Below, in pieces: positions 26,276 through 35,140 of a DNA stretch of 64,000 bases; the stretch's first letter is position 1; each line of letters starts with the position of its first letter. A program made the translations under genes and the position numbers. The DNA is from Neorhizobium galegae (GTDB taxonomy: Bacteria > Pseudomonadota > Alphaproteobacteria > Rhizobiales > Rhizobiaceae): positions 1,364,001-1,428,000 of the forward strand of contig NZ_JAGIPG010000001.1 of the NCBI RefSeq assembly GCF_017877055.1. Direction: 5' to 3'. Under the pieces are notes generated by a model that was not told the origin of the DNA, made no database searches, and saw only the letters and a list, made by a program, of their open reading frames with translations.

Positions 26276-27712
26276 TTACTTCGACCGCGCCGAAACATAC
26301 ACCTGCGGCTCGTAGGTAAAATCCTTGTCGAAGGGATAGGTCGGCTTCAGTTTGCGGTGGCGTTCCAGGCGTTCGACGAACTGGTCCACCACACCCGGCG
26401 ACAGGGCCATCAGGTTCGGATTGGCGATCGGCGCCAGTTCCGGCGAGAGATAACCGGACTTCACGACAATGATCTTTGCGCCGTTCGGGTCGAGGCCGAG
26501 GCGGGTGAAATCGGCGATGTAGTGATAGGGGCGGCGCTTGGCCGAGAGGACCAGTTCGATGCCGTCGATGGCGACCACGGCCTGCCGGTCGGCAAGGTCG
26601 GACGTTTCGTGGAGGAACTGGACCGTGACCCTGGCCTTGACCGGCTTGCTGCCGATCGTGTCGAGCGAGGCGCCGATCGTGAGGTCGAGTTCCGCTCCGA
26701 CGCCGGCCGCGTAGCAGGCCTCGGTCGCCGCCTTGTCGGCGATGCCGGCGAAGACGACGCCGGTCGCCTTCTTCTCAATCAGGTCGGCCAGCACCTCGGC
26801 GCGGTCGCCGACGCCGCCGCCGGTCGGGTTGTCGCCGGATTCGGCGAGCACGACCGGACCGGTCTTCGAGGTGATCGCCTTGTCGACGCATTCCTGGATC
26901 GAGCCGGTCTCGCAGCCGAACACGAATTTTTCACGCGCATCCCAATAGGCCTTGGCGACGCGTTTGGCTTCCCGCTCAAGGACGGCGCGGTCGGTGCCGG
27001 TCATGATCGCGGCGGCGGTGCCGCGCGGCTCGTCGGCCCAGACGTAACCGACCATCAGCGAGGCATCCCAGACGCCGTCGATCGCGTCGATCTCCGGCAT
27101 CATCTCGTAGAGGCTCTTGGCCGGCTCATCGACCGTCGAGGTGCGCTCGCCGGGCAGCACGACCGGGATCGGTGCCCAGAGCAGCACCGGCTTGACGCCG
27201 CTCTTCAGGCTTTCGACCAGCATTTTCACCGAGCGGCGCATGGTCTCCTCGACGTCGATATGCGGCGCGGTGCGGTAGGTGGAATACATGTCGAGCGCAT
27301 CGATGATCCGCTGGCTGACATTGCCGTGCAGGTCGTAACTGGCCGAGACGGTGCAGTCGGGGCCGACCAGGTCGCGGGCGGCGGTGATCCAGTCGCCCTC
27401 GGCATCCTCCATGCCCTGCACATACATGGCGCCGTGCATGGCGAGATAGAGACCGTCGAGCGGCAGTAGCGGCTTCAGACGATCGAGGAATTCCGCCTTG
27501 AAGCGCTCGTAGGTCGAGCGGGAGACCGGGCCGCCGGCAATCGCGCGGCAGTGGATGGTCGGCAAAAACTCCGCGTCGTAATCCTTCAGGAAGGCGAAAT
27601 AGGGGGCCGCGATCAGGTCCTCGCCGCGCACGATGCGGAAATCCTTCTCCTCGTTGAGAACGGGATTATAGGTGCTGCATTCGATATGGATGCCGCCGAC
27701 AGCGATGCGCAT
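26276..27712 (-). CDS. mlrC: M81-family metallopeptidase, MlrC-like
   Basis: This 478-aa protein matches the M81/MlrC family: MRIAVGGIHIECSTYNP at the start, YLAMHGAM near residue 90, SYDLHGN near 125 and AESGDNPTGGGVGDR near 295. The histidines and aspartates in these blocks are the likely zinc ligands. MlrC was named for the last step of microcystin breakdown, but most homologues have other, unknown peptide or amide substrates. The gene starts eight bases after the ROK regulator and is probably cotranscribed with it. It diverges from an oligopeptide-type ABC transporter, which suggests that it processes the imported compound. Confidence 0.88.
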   Translation of the reverse strand: MRIAVGGIHIECSTYNPVLNEEKDFRIVRGEDLIAAPYFAFLKDYDAEFLPTIHCRAIAGGPVSRSTYERFKAEFLDRLKPLLPLDGLYLAMHGAMYVQGMEDAEGDWITAARDLVGPDCTVSASYDLHGNVSQRIIDALDMYSTYRTAPHIDVEETMRRSVKMLVESLKSGVKPVLLWAPIPVVLPGERTSTVDEPAKSLYEMMPEIDAIDGVWDASLMVGYVWADEPRGTAAAIMTGTDRAVLEREAKRVAKAYWDAREKFVFGCETGSIQECVDKAITSKTGPVVLAESGDNPTGGGVGDRAEVLADLIEKKATGVVFAGIADKAATEACYAAGVGAELDLTIGASLDTIGSKPVKARVTVQFLHETSDLADRQAVVAIDGIELVLSAKRRPYHYIADFTRLGLDPNGAKIIVVKSGYLSPELAPIANPNLMALSPGVVDQFVERLERHRKLKPTYPFDKDFTYEPQVYVSARSK

Positions 27713-27720
27713 GGGATACC

Positions 27721-28863
27721 TCAGTTTGTATTGGGGCCGATCAGGAAATTATGGGCTGCGATGCTGGCCGCGCCTCGCGCCCAGACATCGCCATCGACGC
27801 GCTTGATGCGGATCGGCGTCTGGCCGGCGTAGCGCGGCAGCACGTTGGTTTCGATCGCCTGGTTGACCACCGTGCCGAACAGGCCGTCGAACGAGCCTTC
27901 GACATGGGTGATCAGGATCAGGCCGGGGTCGTTGATCTGGATGAGGTTGGCGATTGCCAATCCCAGTCCCGATCCGGCGCGGTGCAGGATGCGGATCGCG
28001 GCGGCATTGCCGGTCGAGGCCTCGTTCTCGATATCGGAAAGCGAGACGCATTCGAGCCCCTCGGCGCGCGACATCTCCTTGATGGCCTTCATCGAGGAGA
28101 CCGTGTCGAGGCAGCCGCGCTTGCCGCAGCGGCAGGGCGAGCCACCCGGCTCGATGGTGCAATGGGCGATTTCGCCGGCGCCGCCGTGATTGCCGCGATA
28201 GAGCTTGCCGTCGATGAAATGGGCGCAGCCTATGCCGTCGCCGAGCGAGACCACGCTGAAACTCTGGATCTCGCGGGCGCTGCCGAACAGTTTTTCGCTG
28301 ACGGCGACCGCCTTCGCGTCGTTCTCGATGAAAGTCTCGATGCCGGTACGCTCGCGGATGATTTTTGCGAGCGGCACGTCCTGCCAGTTGAGAAGGGTGG
28401 ACTGGACGCAGTTCGATTGGGTCTCATCGACGAAGCCAGAGAGGGCGACGCCGATTCCCGAGAGTTTTTCCTTCGCTGACGGATGGGCTTCGAGCAGGCT
28501 CGGCAGTCCCTCGGTGATCGCCTCGGCGATGACCTGCGGATCGCGCGACAGCGGCATCGACTGGCGGGCGATGATCTTGCCGTTGAGGTCGCAAAGGATC
28601 ATCGGCGCCGGGTCTTCGAGCAGCGAGATGCCGACGAAGAAGGCGCATTCCGGATGCAGGTCGAGCCGGACCGAGGGCCGGCCCTGGCCATAGACCGTCT
28701 CGGTTTCGTGCAGCACGCCGAGGTCGATCAGGTCGCGGGCAATGCCGCTCATCGCCGCCTTGCTCAGGCCCAGCAGGTTCGCCATCTCGGTCCGGCTGAG
28801 CGGACCGGACTCGCTGATGACGCGCACGAGCTGGCGCTGGGAGGAGGTGAGCAAGGCGTTCAA
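27721..28863 (-). CDS. ROK-family transcriptional regulator
   Basis: This 380-aa protein has an N-terminal helix-turn-helix (about residues 15-60: LSRTEMANLLGLSKAAMSGIARDL) joined to a ROK sugar-kinase-like domain. The kinase part has GIGVALSGFVD, SLGDGIGCAHFIDG and the zinc motif HCTIEPGGSPCRCGKRGCLD, the full Cys-x-Cys-x4-Cys set. NagC, Mlc and XylR have the same build and usually repress sugar or amino-sugar genes until an inducer binds. It is transcribed with mlrC and away from the ABC operon starting at 29000, whose promoter region carries a fitting inverted repeat. Confidence 0.93.
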   Translation of the reverse strand: MNALLTSSQRQLVRVISESGPLSRTEMANLLGLSKAAMSGIARDLIDLGVLHETETVYGQGRPSVRLDLHPECAFFVGISLLEDPAPMILCDLNGKIIARQSMPLSRDPQVIAEAITEGLPSLLEAHPSAKEKLSGIGVALSGFVDETQSNCVQSTLLNWQDVPLAKIIRERTGIETFIENDAKAVAVSEKLFGSAREIQSFSVVSLGDGIGCAHFIDGKLYRGNHGGAGEIAHCTIEPGGSPCRCGKRGCLDTVSSMKAIKEMSRAEGLECVSLSDIENEASTGNAAAIRILHRAGSGLGLAIANLIQINDPGLILITHVEGSFDGLFGTVVNQAIETNVLPRYAGQTPIRIKRVDGDVWARGAASIAAHNFLIGPNTN

Positions 28864-28903
28864 AGGCGGCCGTTTTCGGTTTGTGAATGTGGCTTGACAC
28901 TAA

Positions 28904-28918
28904 GTTCAGAAAATGAAC
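28904..28918. promoter_or_regulatory. Inverted repeat GTTCA-N5-TGAAC, candidate ROK operator
   Basis: The repeat lies between the divergent ROK regulator and the ABC binding-protein gene, just after a TTGACA hexamer (28894-28899). A repressor bound here would cover the presumed promoter of the ABC operon. Confidence 0.4.
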
Positions 28919-28999
28919 AAATCAACGCCAATAAATTATAAAAATGATCTAAGGCGGCAACGTCCGCCCTCATGTCAACAAAACCAAGGGTGAACAACC

Positions 29000-30538
29000 A
29001 TGACCATGTTCCTGAAAAGCCGTCATTTTGCGCTGGCCTGCGCGGTTGCCGGCAGCCTCGTGTTTCCGGTTGCGGCGAGCGCCGCGACGCTCAACGTGAT
29101 GCAGACCGAAGCGCCGCGCTCCATGGACCCGGGCGACCAGACTGCGACCTATACCGCAGCCCTGCTCGACCCGATGTATGAAGGCCTGGTCAAGCGCGAT
29201 CCCGACCTGTCGCTGAAGCCCGCGCTCGCCACCGAATGGTCGGCAGACGCTTCCGGTCTCGTCTGGACCTTCAAGCTGCGTCCGGGCGTCAAGTTCCATG
29301 ACGGCACGGCGTTCGATGCCGATGCCGTGGTCAAGAATTTCACCCGTCACCTCGATACCAAGCGCGGCCTTGCCGCCAGCGGCCGGTTGCGCACCTTCCT
29401 CGAAGGCGTCACCACCGTCGATCCGATGACCGTTCAGTTCAAACTGAAGACCCAATATCCGGCCTTCATCGCGCTTTTGACGACCGGCCCCTGCCTGATG
29501 GTCAGCCCGACTGCCGATGCGGCCGGCACGGTCGGCTCCAAGGCCGTCGGCACCGGCCCCTACAAGCTGCAGGAATACAAGTCCGGCGAATACGTGATCC
29601 AGGCTAAGAATACCGACTGGTGGGGCGGCGCGCCGAAGGGCGAGGACCAGATCAAGTGGACCTGGACGGCCGAGCCTTCGGTGATGAACATGGCGCTGCA
29701 GACCGGTGACGCCGACGTCATCAACCCGTTCCCGGCTGCGTTTGCCGCGCAGGTCAAGGCGAACCCGGAGATGAAGCTCTCGACGACCGATGGTTCGGCC
29801 GTCTTCTGGGTATCGCTCAACACCAAGCTGAAGCCGCTCGACGACGTACGCGTCCGCCAGGCGCTGAACTATGCGACCGACCGCGACGGCATCGTCAAGG
29901 CGTTCATGAACGGTTATGCGACGCCGGCCAACTCGCCGCTCGCGCCCGTGACCCCCGGTTACGACAAGACGCTCAATCCCTATCCGTACAATGTCGAGAA
30001 GGCCAAGCAGCTCCTGAAGGAAGCCGGTTATCCGGACGGGTTCTCCATGTCGACTATCGTGCAGGAGCAGGAATCGCGGATCGGCGAACTGCTGCAGGCG
30101 ATGTGGGCAAAGGCCGGCGTCAAGCTCGAGGTGCGCAAGATGGAAGGCGGCGTTTGGTCGAAGGCGGCCTTCCAGGATCCGGCCGGCAAGGAGAAGGACA
30201 ATATCGGCTCGTCGATTGCCTCCTGGTCTTCGGGCGTCAACGGCGCTGACCTGCAGTTCCGCCCGCTCTACTACACGAAGAGCGCGTCGCCCGCCGGCGC
30301 GAACCTCGGCTTCTTCTCCGATGCCAAGCTGGATGAATTGATCGACAAGGCCGCTTCGACGCTCGACGAAAAGGCGCGCAACGCGATCTATGTCGACGCC
30401 CAGAGACAAGTGAACGAGCAGGCTCCGCATGTTCTGCTCTATACCAAGCAGGACCTGTTTGCGACGCGCGCCAGCGTGAAGGGCACCTGGGTGATCCCCG
30501 GCGGCCTGATCGTCGTCAAGGACGCCAAGAAGCAGTAG
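29000..30538 (+). CDS. ABC transporter substrate-binding protein, oligopeptide family 5
   Basis: This 512-aa periplasmic receptor has a Sec signal peptide (about residues 1-28, ending VAASAA-like) and the family-5 layout: PRSMDPGDQTATYTAALLDPMYEGLV, the motif LRPGVKFHDGTAFDADAVV and a closing domain with PYNVEKAKQLLKEAGYPDGF. This family takes peptides, nickel, glutathione or oligosaccharides. AAGGGTGA precedes the ATG. A strong hairpin between this gene and the permeases probably keeps receptor levels above those of the membrane subunits. The neighbours (ROK kinase, ROK regulator, M81 protein) suggest an amino-sugar or peptide-linked sugar. Confidence 0.93.
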   Translation: MTMFLKSRHFALACAVAGSLVFPVAASAATLNVMQTEAPRSMDPGDQTATYTAALLDPMYEGLVKRDPDLSLKPALATEWSADASGLVWTFKLRPGVKFHDGTAFDADAVVKNFTRHLDTKRGLAASGRLRTFLEGVTTVDPMTVQFKLKTQYPAFIALLTTGPCLMVSPTADAAGTVGSKAVGTGPYKLQEYKSGEYVIQAKNTDWWGGAPKGEDQIKWTWTAEPSVMNMALQTGDADVINPFPAAFAAQVKANPEMKLSTTDGSAVFWVSLNTKLKPLDDVRVRQALNYATDRDGIVKAFMNGYATPANSPLAPVTPGYDKTLNPYPYNVEKAKQLLKEAGYPDGFSMSTIVQEQESRIGELLQAMWAKAGVKLEVRKMEGGVWSKAAFQDPAGKEKDNIGSSIASWSSGVNGADLQFRPLYYTKSASPAGANLGFFSDAKLDELIDKAASTLDEKARNAIYVDAQRQVNEQAPHVLLYTKQDLFATRASVKGTWVIPGGLIVVKDAKKQ

Positions 30539-30550
30539 GATCGTGAAACG

Positions 30551-30578
30551 ACGGCGGGTGGAGAAATCCGCCCGCCGT
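30551..30578 (+). terminator. Intercistronic hairpin after the binding-protein gene
   Basis: ACGGCGGGTGG and CCGCCCGCCGT pair with one G-T wobble over a six-base loop, followed by TTCCTTTTT. It probably acts as a leaky terminator or RNA stabiliser between receptor and permease genes. Confidence 0.7.
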
Positions 30579-30630
30579 TTCCTTTTTCAGTGAATAGGCC
30601 CCGTCCGGGGCCTCGAGAGACAGCAGGCGG

Positions 30631-31551
30631 ATGAAAGCCTATATCACCAAGAAATTGCTGGCCCTGCCGCTGATCCTGATCGGCGTGTCGCTGCTGGTCT
30701 TCGTGGCGATCCGCGCGCTGCCGGGCGATCCGGCGCGGCTGATGGCCGGACCCGAGGCTACGCAAGAGGCCGTCGACAACATGACCGTGCGGCTTGGCCT
30801 CGACCGCAGCCTGCCGGCGCAATACGCTTCCTTCGCTTATGGCGCGGTGAGGGGCGATCTCGGTATTTCGATCAAATCCAAGCTGCCGGTCGTCGATGAG
30901 ATCGCCGAGCGCCTGCCGTTCACCATCGGGCTTGCGATCACCGCCTACCTGATTGCCATCGGCATCGGCGTTCCGGCCGGCATGATCGCAGCGATCTACC
31001 GGCATGGCTGGCCCGACCAGATCGTGATGATCCTTGCGATTGCCGGCGCCTCGATCGCCAATTTCTGGCTGGCGCTGATGGCGATGAATACGTTTTCCGT
31101 GCAGCTCGGCTGGCTGCCGCTGCTTGGCGCCGCATCCTGGAAGAGCTTCATCCTGCCGTCGATCACGCTGGCCGTACTGCCGACCGCGGTCATCGCCCGC
31201 ATGACGCGTTCCAGCATGATCGAGGTGATGAGCCAGGATTATATCCGCACGGCTTACGCCAAGGGCGTCCTGCCGAGGAACATCTACTGGAGCCATGCGC
31301 TGCGCAATGCGCTGCTGCCGATCATCACCATCGTGGGCTTGAATTTCGGCAGCCTGATGGGGGGCGCTGTCGTGACCGAATCCGTCTTCAACTGGCCGGG
31401 CATCGGACGTTTCCTCGTCGATGCGGTGCGTTACCGCGACTATCCCGTCATCCAGGGCGTGACCCTCGTCGCCGTCACCGGCGTCGTCGTCATCAATTTC
31501 CTGGCGGAAATGCTGATCGCCTTCCTCAACCCGAAGATAAGGTTCGACTGA
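30631..31551 (+). CDS. ABC transporter permease, DppB type
   Basis: This 306-aa inner-membrane protein has six hydrophobic segments. The N-terminus (LLALPLILIGVSLLVFVAIRALPGDPA) and the cytoplasmic EAA loop (YIRTAYAKGVLPRNIYWSHALRNALLP) are typical of DppB/OppB. It overlaps the next permease gene by one base. With that subunit it forms the channel for the family-5 receptor. Confidence 0.95.
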   Translation: MKAYITKKLLALPLILIGVSLLVFVAIRALPGDPARLMAGPEATQEAVDNMTVRLGLDRSLPAQYASFAYGAVRGDLGISIKSKLPVVDEIAERLPFTIGLAITAYLIAIGIGVPAGMIAAIYRHGWPDQIVMILAIAGASIANFWLALMAMNTFSVQLGWLPLLGAASWKSFILPSITLAVLPTAVIARMTRSSMIEVMSQDYIRTAYAKGVLPRNIYWSHALRNALLPIITIVGLNFGSLMGGAVVTESVFNWPGIGRFLVDAVRYRDYPVIQGVTLVAVTGVVVINFLAEMLIAFLNPKIRFD

Positions 31552-32417
31552 TGGCATCCGTTGACACCGATATCGCGTTGCGCCGGCCTGCGGTCTACCG
31601 GGGACTGCGCTGGATGGCGACCCATCGCAGCATCACCATCGGTGGCTTCCTGATCGGCATCATCGTGCTCGCCGCGATCTTCGCGCCGCTGATCGCGCCG
31701 GCCGATCCCTATGTCCAGGACCTGCTGGCGATCATGGAGCCGCCGTCGCTGGTGCATCCGTTCGGCACCGACGACAACGGCCGCGATATCTTTGCCCGCG
31801 TCATTTTTGGAGCGCGCATTTCCTTGGCCGAGGTGGTTCTGGCCGTCGGGTTGGCGGTGCTTGTCGGGGTGCCGCTCGGCATCCTGTCGGGCATGAGCGG
31901 CCGGTATGTCGACCAGGCGATCATGTGGACGATGGATATCCTGTTTGCCTTTCCGGGCATCGTGCTTGCGATCCTGATCGTCAGCGTGCTCGGCACCAGC
32001 CTGATCAATCTCCTGATCGCCATTGCCATTTTCTCCGTGCCGGTCTACGCCCGGCTCAGCCGAAACCTGACGCTTGGCCTGAAGAGCATGGACTATGTCG
32101 AAGCTGCCATCTCGCTCGGCATTTCGCGCCGCCGCATCATGAGCCATTACATCCTGCGCAACGCGATCGGGCCGATCATCGTGCAGTCGACGCTGACCGC
32201 CGGCACGGTCATCCTGTCGGCCGCAAGCCTGTCGTTCCTCGGCCTCGGCGCCCAGCCGCCGCTTCCCGAATGGGGCGCGATGATGAGCGACGGCCGCAAC
32301 TATCTCGGCCTCAATATCTGGATGTCGCTGTTTCCCGGCCTTGCGATCATGATCACCGTGCTCGGCTTCAACATCCTCGGCGACGGTCTTCGCGACCTTC
32401 TGGATCCGCGCAAATGA
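31551..32417 (+). CDS. ABC transporter permease, DppC type
   Basis: This 288-aa inner-membrane protein shows the DppC/OppC features: an N-terminal cytoplasmic piece and first membrane helix, HPFGTDDNGRDIFARVIFGARIS, and the EAA loop YVEAAISLGISRRRIMSHYIL. Its stop overlaps the start of the ROK kinase gene (ATGA), so translation is coupled. No DppD or DppF ATPase gene follows, which is unusual for this family. Confidence 0.95.
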   Translation: MASVDTDIALRRPAVYRGLRWMATHRSITIGGFLIGIIVLAAIFAPLIAPADPYVQDLLAIMEPPSLVHPFGTDDNGRDIFARVIFGARISLAEVVLAVGLAVLVGVPLGILSGMSGRYVDQAIMWTMDILFAFPGIVLAILIVSVLGTSLINLLIAIAIFSVPVYARLSRNLTLGLKSMDYVEAAISLGISRRRIMSHYILRNAIGPIIVQSTLTAGTVILSAASLSFLGLGAQPPLPEWGAMMSDGRNYLGLNIWMSLFPGLAIMITVLGFNILGDGLRDLLDPRK

Positions 32418-33403
32418 GCACCGGCTCCACACCCCGCACGTCAGGCCAGCCAGCAATTGGCAGCGCTGCGCCGGCAAAGCCGGTCTTCTGCGTCGATATC
32501 GGCGGGTCGTTCATGAAATTCGCGGTCTCGCCGGCGCCGGGCGCGCTGGTGCCGCTCGAAAAGGTGGCGACGCCGGCCGCGGACTGGCACGAGCTTGGCG
32601 CCTCGCTTTCGGCGCTGATCGTGCGCAATGCGCATGCGGGGGATCCGGCTTCGCCGTTGGCGCTGTCGATCGCCGGTCTCATCGATCCCAGAAACGGCAT
32701 CGCCACCTCGGCGAATATTCCCTGCATCACCGGACGGCGGATCGGCGACGAGCTTTCGGCGATCCTGGGGCGGCCGGTACTGGCTGCCAATGACGCGGAC
32801 TGCCTGACCCTTGCCGAAGCCAACGAGGGCGCCGGGCGCGGCCATTCGGTTGTCTTCTGCGCCATCATGGGCACCGGCATCGGCGGCGGGCTGGCGATCG
32901 ACGGGCGGCTGGTGCGCGGGGCGGGCGGGGTCACCGGCGAGTGGGGTCATGGCCCGATCCTCAACACGACAGTCGTGCTGAACGGCGAGACGCTCCATAT
33001 TCCGCGCTTCTCCTGCGGCTGCGGCCAGTCCGGTTGCGTCGACACGATCGGCGGGGCGCGCGGTATCGAGCGGCTGCATCATTTCCTGCATGGCTGCGAG
33101 GAAACGAGCTACCGGATCCTCGAAGACTGGCAGGCGGACGAGGCGAGGGCGGCAAGGACTGTCGGCGCCTATCTCGAACTCCTCGCCGATCCGCTGGCGC
33201 TGTCGGTGAATGTCACCGGCGCTTCGATCGTGCCGGTCGGCGGCGGGCTCGCCTCGGTCACGCCACTCATCGACGCGCTCGACCGGGCGGTGCGCAAGCG
33301 TATCCTCAACCGGTTCGATCACCAGCTGGTGACGCCTGCGCTTCGGCAGGAGGATGGCGGGCTGGTCGGCGCCGCCGTGCTCGGCCATCAGAGCGCCGTT
33401 TAG
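32414..33403 (+). CDS. ROK-family sugar kinase
   Basis: This 329-aa protein lacks a DNA-binding domain and has the ROK kinase motifs: CVDIGGSFMKFAVS (phosphate loop, about residues 25-38), catalytic Asp in AANDADCLTLAEA, MGTGIGGGLAIDG and the zinc motif FSCGCGQSGCVDT. The relatives are glucokinase, N-acetylglucosamine kinase and N-acetylmannosamine kinase. It is translationally coupled to the DppC gene, so it probably phosphorylates a sugar or amino sugar released from the imported substrate. Confidence 0.9.
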   Translation: MSTGSTPRTSGQPAIGSAAPAKPVFCVDIGGSFMKFAVSPAPGALVPLEKVATPAADWHELGASLSALIVRNAHAGDPASPLALSIAGLIDPRNGIATSANIPCITGRRIGDELSAILGRPVLAANDADCLTLAEANEGAGRGHSVVFCAIMGTGIGGGLAIDGRLVRGAGGVTGEWGHGPILNTTVVLNGETLHIPRFSCGCGQSGCVDTIGGARGIERLHHFLHGCEETSYRILEDWQADEARAARTVGAYLELLADPLALSVNVTGASIVPVGGGLASVTPLIDALDRAVRKRILNRFDHQLVTPALRQEDGGLVGAAVLGHQSAV

Positions 33404-33453
33404 GGTTGCCAAGAGGCGGCCAAGGTTTACGTGAGTGCCGGTCATCAAGGAGA

Positions 33454-34197
33454 TTGATCCTGTCCATCCTGCTCGAAGTCTGCGTCGATAGTCCCGAAGG
33501 TCTGGCGGCCGCCATCGCCGGCGGCGCAAATCGGATCGAACTCTGCGCCGCACTCGATGTCGGCGGGCTGACGCCTCCGCCGGGCATGATCGCGCTTGCC
33601 TCCAAGGCGCCGATCCCGGTTTATGCGATCATCCGGCCGCGCGCCGGCAGCTTCGTTTTCGACGCCGGCAACGAGGCCGCTATGATGGCCGATATCGACG
33701 CGGTGCGCGCGGCAGGCCTCGCAGGCGTCGTGATCGGCGCGAGCCGTCCGGACATGGCGCTCGACATGCCCTTGCTGAAGCGGCTGATGGCGCAATCACA
33801 AGGCCTCGGCGTGACGCTTCACCGCGCCTTCGATCTGGTGCCGGATCCGCTTGAAGCCCTGGAACAGGCGATCGATCTCGGCGTCGAGCGTGTCCTGACG
33901 TCCGGCCTCAAGGTCAATGGGCCGGATGGGATCGAGATGTTGAAGGTGCTGGTCGAGCGGGCAGGGGGCAGGATGTCGATCATGCCCGGCGGCGGCATCA
34001 ACCTCTCGACCGTCGAACGCGTGGTTCGGGAAACCGGCGTGCACGAGGTACACAGTTCTTGCCGTCGGCCGATCGAAGGCAGGGATGAGCGCGCCGTTGC
34101 CTTCGGTTTCCAGGCACCTGTTTCCCACGAGACGAGCGGCGAGATCGTTGGGCAGATGCGCGGTCTGCTCGATGAGCTGGGGGCTGCGCGGGGCTGA
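33454..34197 (+). CDS. cutC: CutC-family protein
   Basis: This protein of about 247 aa is a TIM-barrel of the CutC family: LLEVCVDSPEGLAAAIAGG, RIELCAALDVGGLTP, IIRPRAGSFVF, HRAFDLVPDP and VHSSCRR are all present. There is no ATG in frame at the conserved start. AAGGAG at 33447-33452 is one base before a TTG (33454) and seven before a CTG (33460), so the gene uses a rare start. CutC was named for copper tolerance, but that role is weakly supported and the barrel looks enzymatic. Here it follows a sugar kinase and a transporter by 50 bases, with no copper gene nearby. Confidence 0.85.
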   Translation: MILSILLEVCVDSPEGLAAAIAGGANRIELCAALDVGGLTPPPGMIALASKAPIPVYAIIRPRAGSFVFDAGNEAAMMADIDAVRAAGLAGVVIGASRPDMALDMPLLKRLMAQSQGLGVTLHRAFDLVPDPLEALEQAIDLGVERVLTSGLKVNGPDGIEMLKVLVERAGGRMSIMPGGGINLSTVERVVRETGVHEVHSSCRRPIEGRDERAVAFGFQAPVSHETSGEIVGQMRGLLDELGAARG

Positions 34198-34373
34198 CGC
34201 TTCGGCATCTGCCGATCATCAGGCACGACTTTGCGGCAGGCTGTCCGGGGGAGGACGACCTGCCGCTCAGCAGTTAGGGAGGATGTTATGAAATCGAGGA
34301 GGTATGCACTTGCTTGGTCTACGGACGACCGCCGTTCGTCCGCTCATGCACTGCTAGGCACTGTCATTCACTG

Positions 34374-35024
34374 TCATGCGCAGAGGCTGCGGAGTGCTTC
34401 GTGCTTTTTGATCTCGATGCAACGAATGCTCCGCAGTTTGATAAGGCCGGCCGAGCGGAGTTTTGCGAAAACGCGCGACACCGTTTCGATCGTCAGGCCT
34501 AAATAGTCGGCTATATCCAGCCGGGTCATGGGTATGTCGAAATGTTCGAGCCCGCCCTGGCGTTCCGCCATGTCGACGAGGAAGCCGGCGATCCGTTCCA
34601 CCGCCGTCTGGCGGCCGATCATCATGATATGTTCCTGGGCGCGCAGCATGCCGCGCAGCGCCAGCGAGAGCAGTTCCGGCAGGGCCTGGTCATTGGCGGT
34701 GCGGTTGATGGCCCGCAAGCCTGTCGGAGCGATGGCTTCGGCGAAGAAGCTGTGGGTCCGGTCAGCCTCGAACCCGAAAGTTTCCCCGGCCAGGTGGAAG
34801 GCGATGACCTGCCTGCGTCCGTCCGACAACAGGCGGTGGATCCGCACGGCACCGAATTCGACGTGATAGAAAGTTCCTGCCTTGTCGCCAGGGGCGTAGA
34901 TTTCGGCACCGGCATTGAAGGTCGTCACAGAATTGGCCCGGAAGAGACCCGCTGTCTGGGGGGCGATCACGATCTGGCTCTTGGTGAGCTCCAACTTCGT
35001 GGCATGAGCGGCTGCGGTGTGCAT
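34374..35024 (-). CDS. fixK: FixK-like Crp/Fnr transcriptional regulator
   Basis: This 216-aa regulator has a cyclic-nucleotide-binding-like beta roll (about residues 30-130) and a C-terminal helix-turn-helix with DIADYLGLTIETVSRVFAKL. The recognition helix ETVSR is the FNR/FixK type that reads TTGAT half-sites. The N-terminal cysteine cluster of FNR is absent, so it cannot sense oxygen itself; this is the FixK state, where FixL-FixJ control its synthesis. The ATG at 35024 is preferred to the GTG at 35030 because GGGGAG stands eight bases before it. A FixJ-type site lies upstream at 35104-35111. FixK targets (nif/fix, respiratory oxidase) are not in the window. Confidence 0.85.
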   Translation of the reverse strand: MHTAAAHATKLELTKSQIVIAPQTAGLFRANSVTTFNAGAEIYAPGDKAGTFYHVEFGAVRIHRLLSDGRRQVIAFHLAGETFGFEADRTHSFFAEAIAPTGLRAINRTANDQALPELLSLALRGMLRAQEHIMMIGRQTAVERIAGFLVDMAERQGGLEHFDIPMTRLDIADYLGLTIETVSRVFAKLRSAGLIKLRSIRCIEIKKHEALRSLCA

Positions 35025-35103
35025 GTTCACGTCTCCCCTTGCTGTAGGTTCAAGATGACAGAAGACGTGCAGGAGAAAAATTGGGTTGTATCACTAGGGG
35101 GAT

Positions 35104-35111
35104 GTACGTAG
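35104..35111 (+). promoter_or_regulatory. Candidate FixJ-binding site upstream of fixK
   Basis: GTACGTAG fits exactly the FixJ consensus GTAMGTAG that I recall from in vitro selection with the S. meliloti protein. It lies 80 bases before the fixK ATG, a normal distance for an activator site. Confidence 0.55.
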
Positions 35112-35140
35112 GGCAGGCGGGAGGACAGCTTCGAAGCGGC

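Noticed and set aside
28970..30430. Minus-strand frame of 486 codons opposite the family-5 binding protein
   Set aside because: Shadow frame; the plus strand has a signal peptide, ribosome site and family motifs.
34359..34378. Direct repeat CACTGTCAT twice in tandem after fixK
   Set aside because: Two short copies at the end of the gene; no sign of a larger repeat or mobile element.
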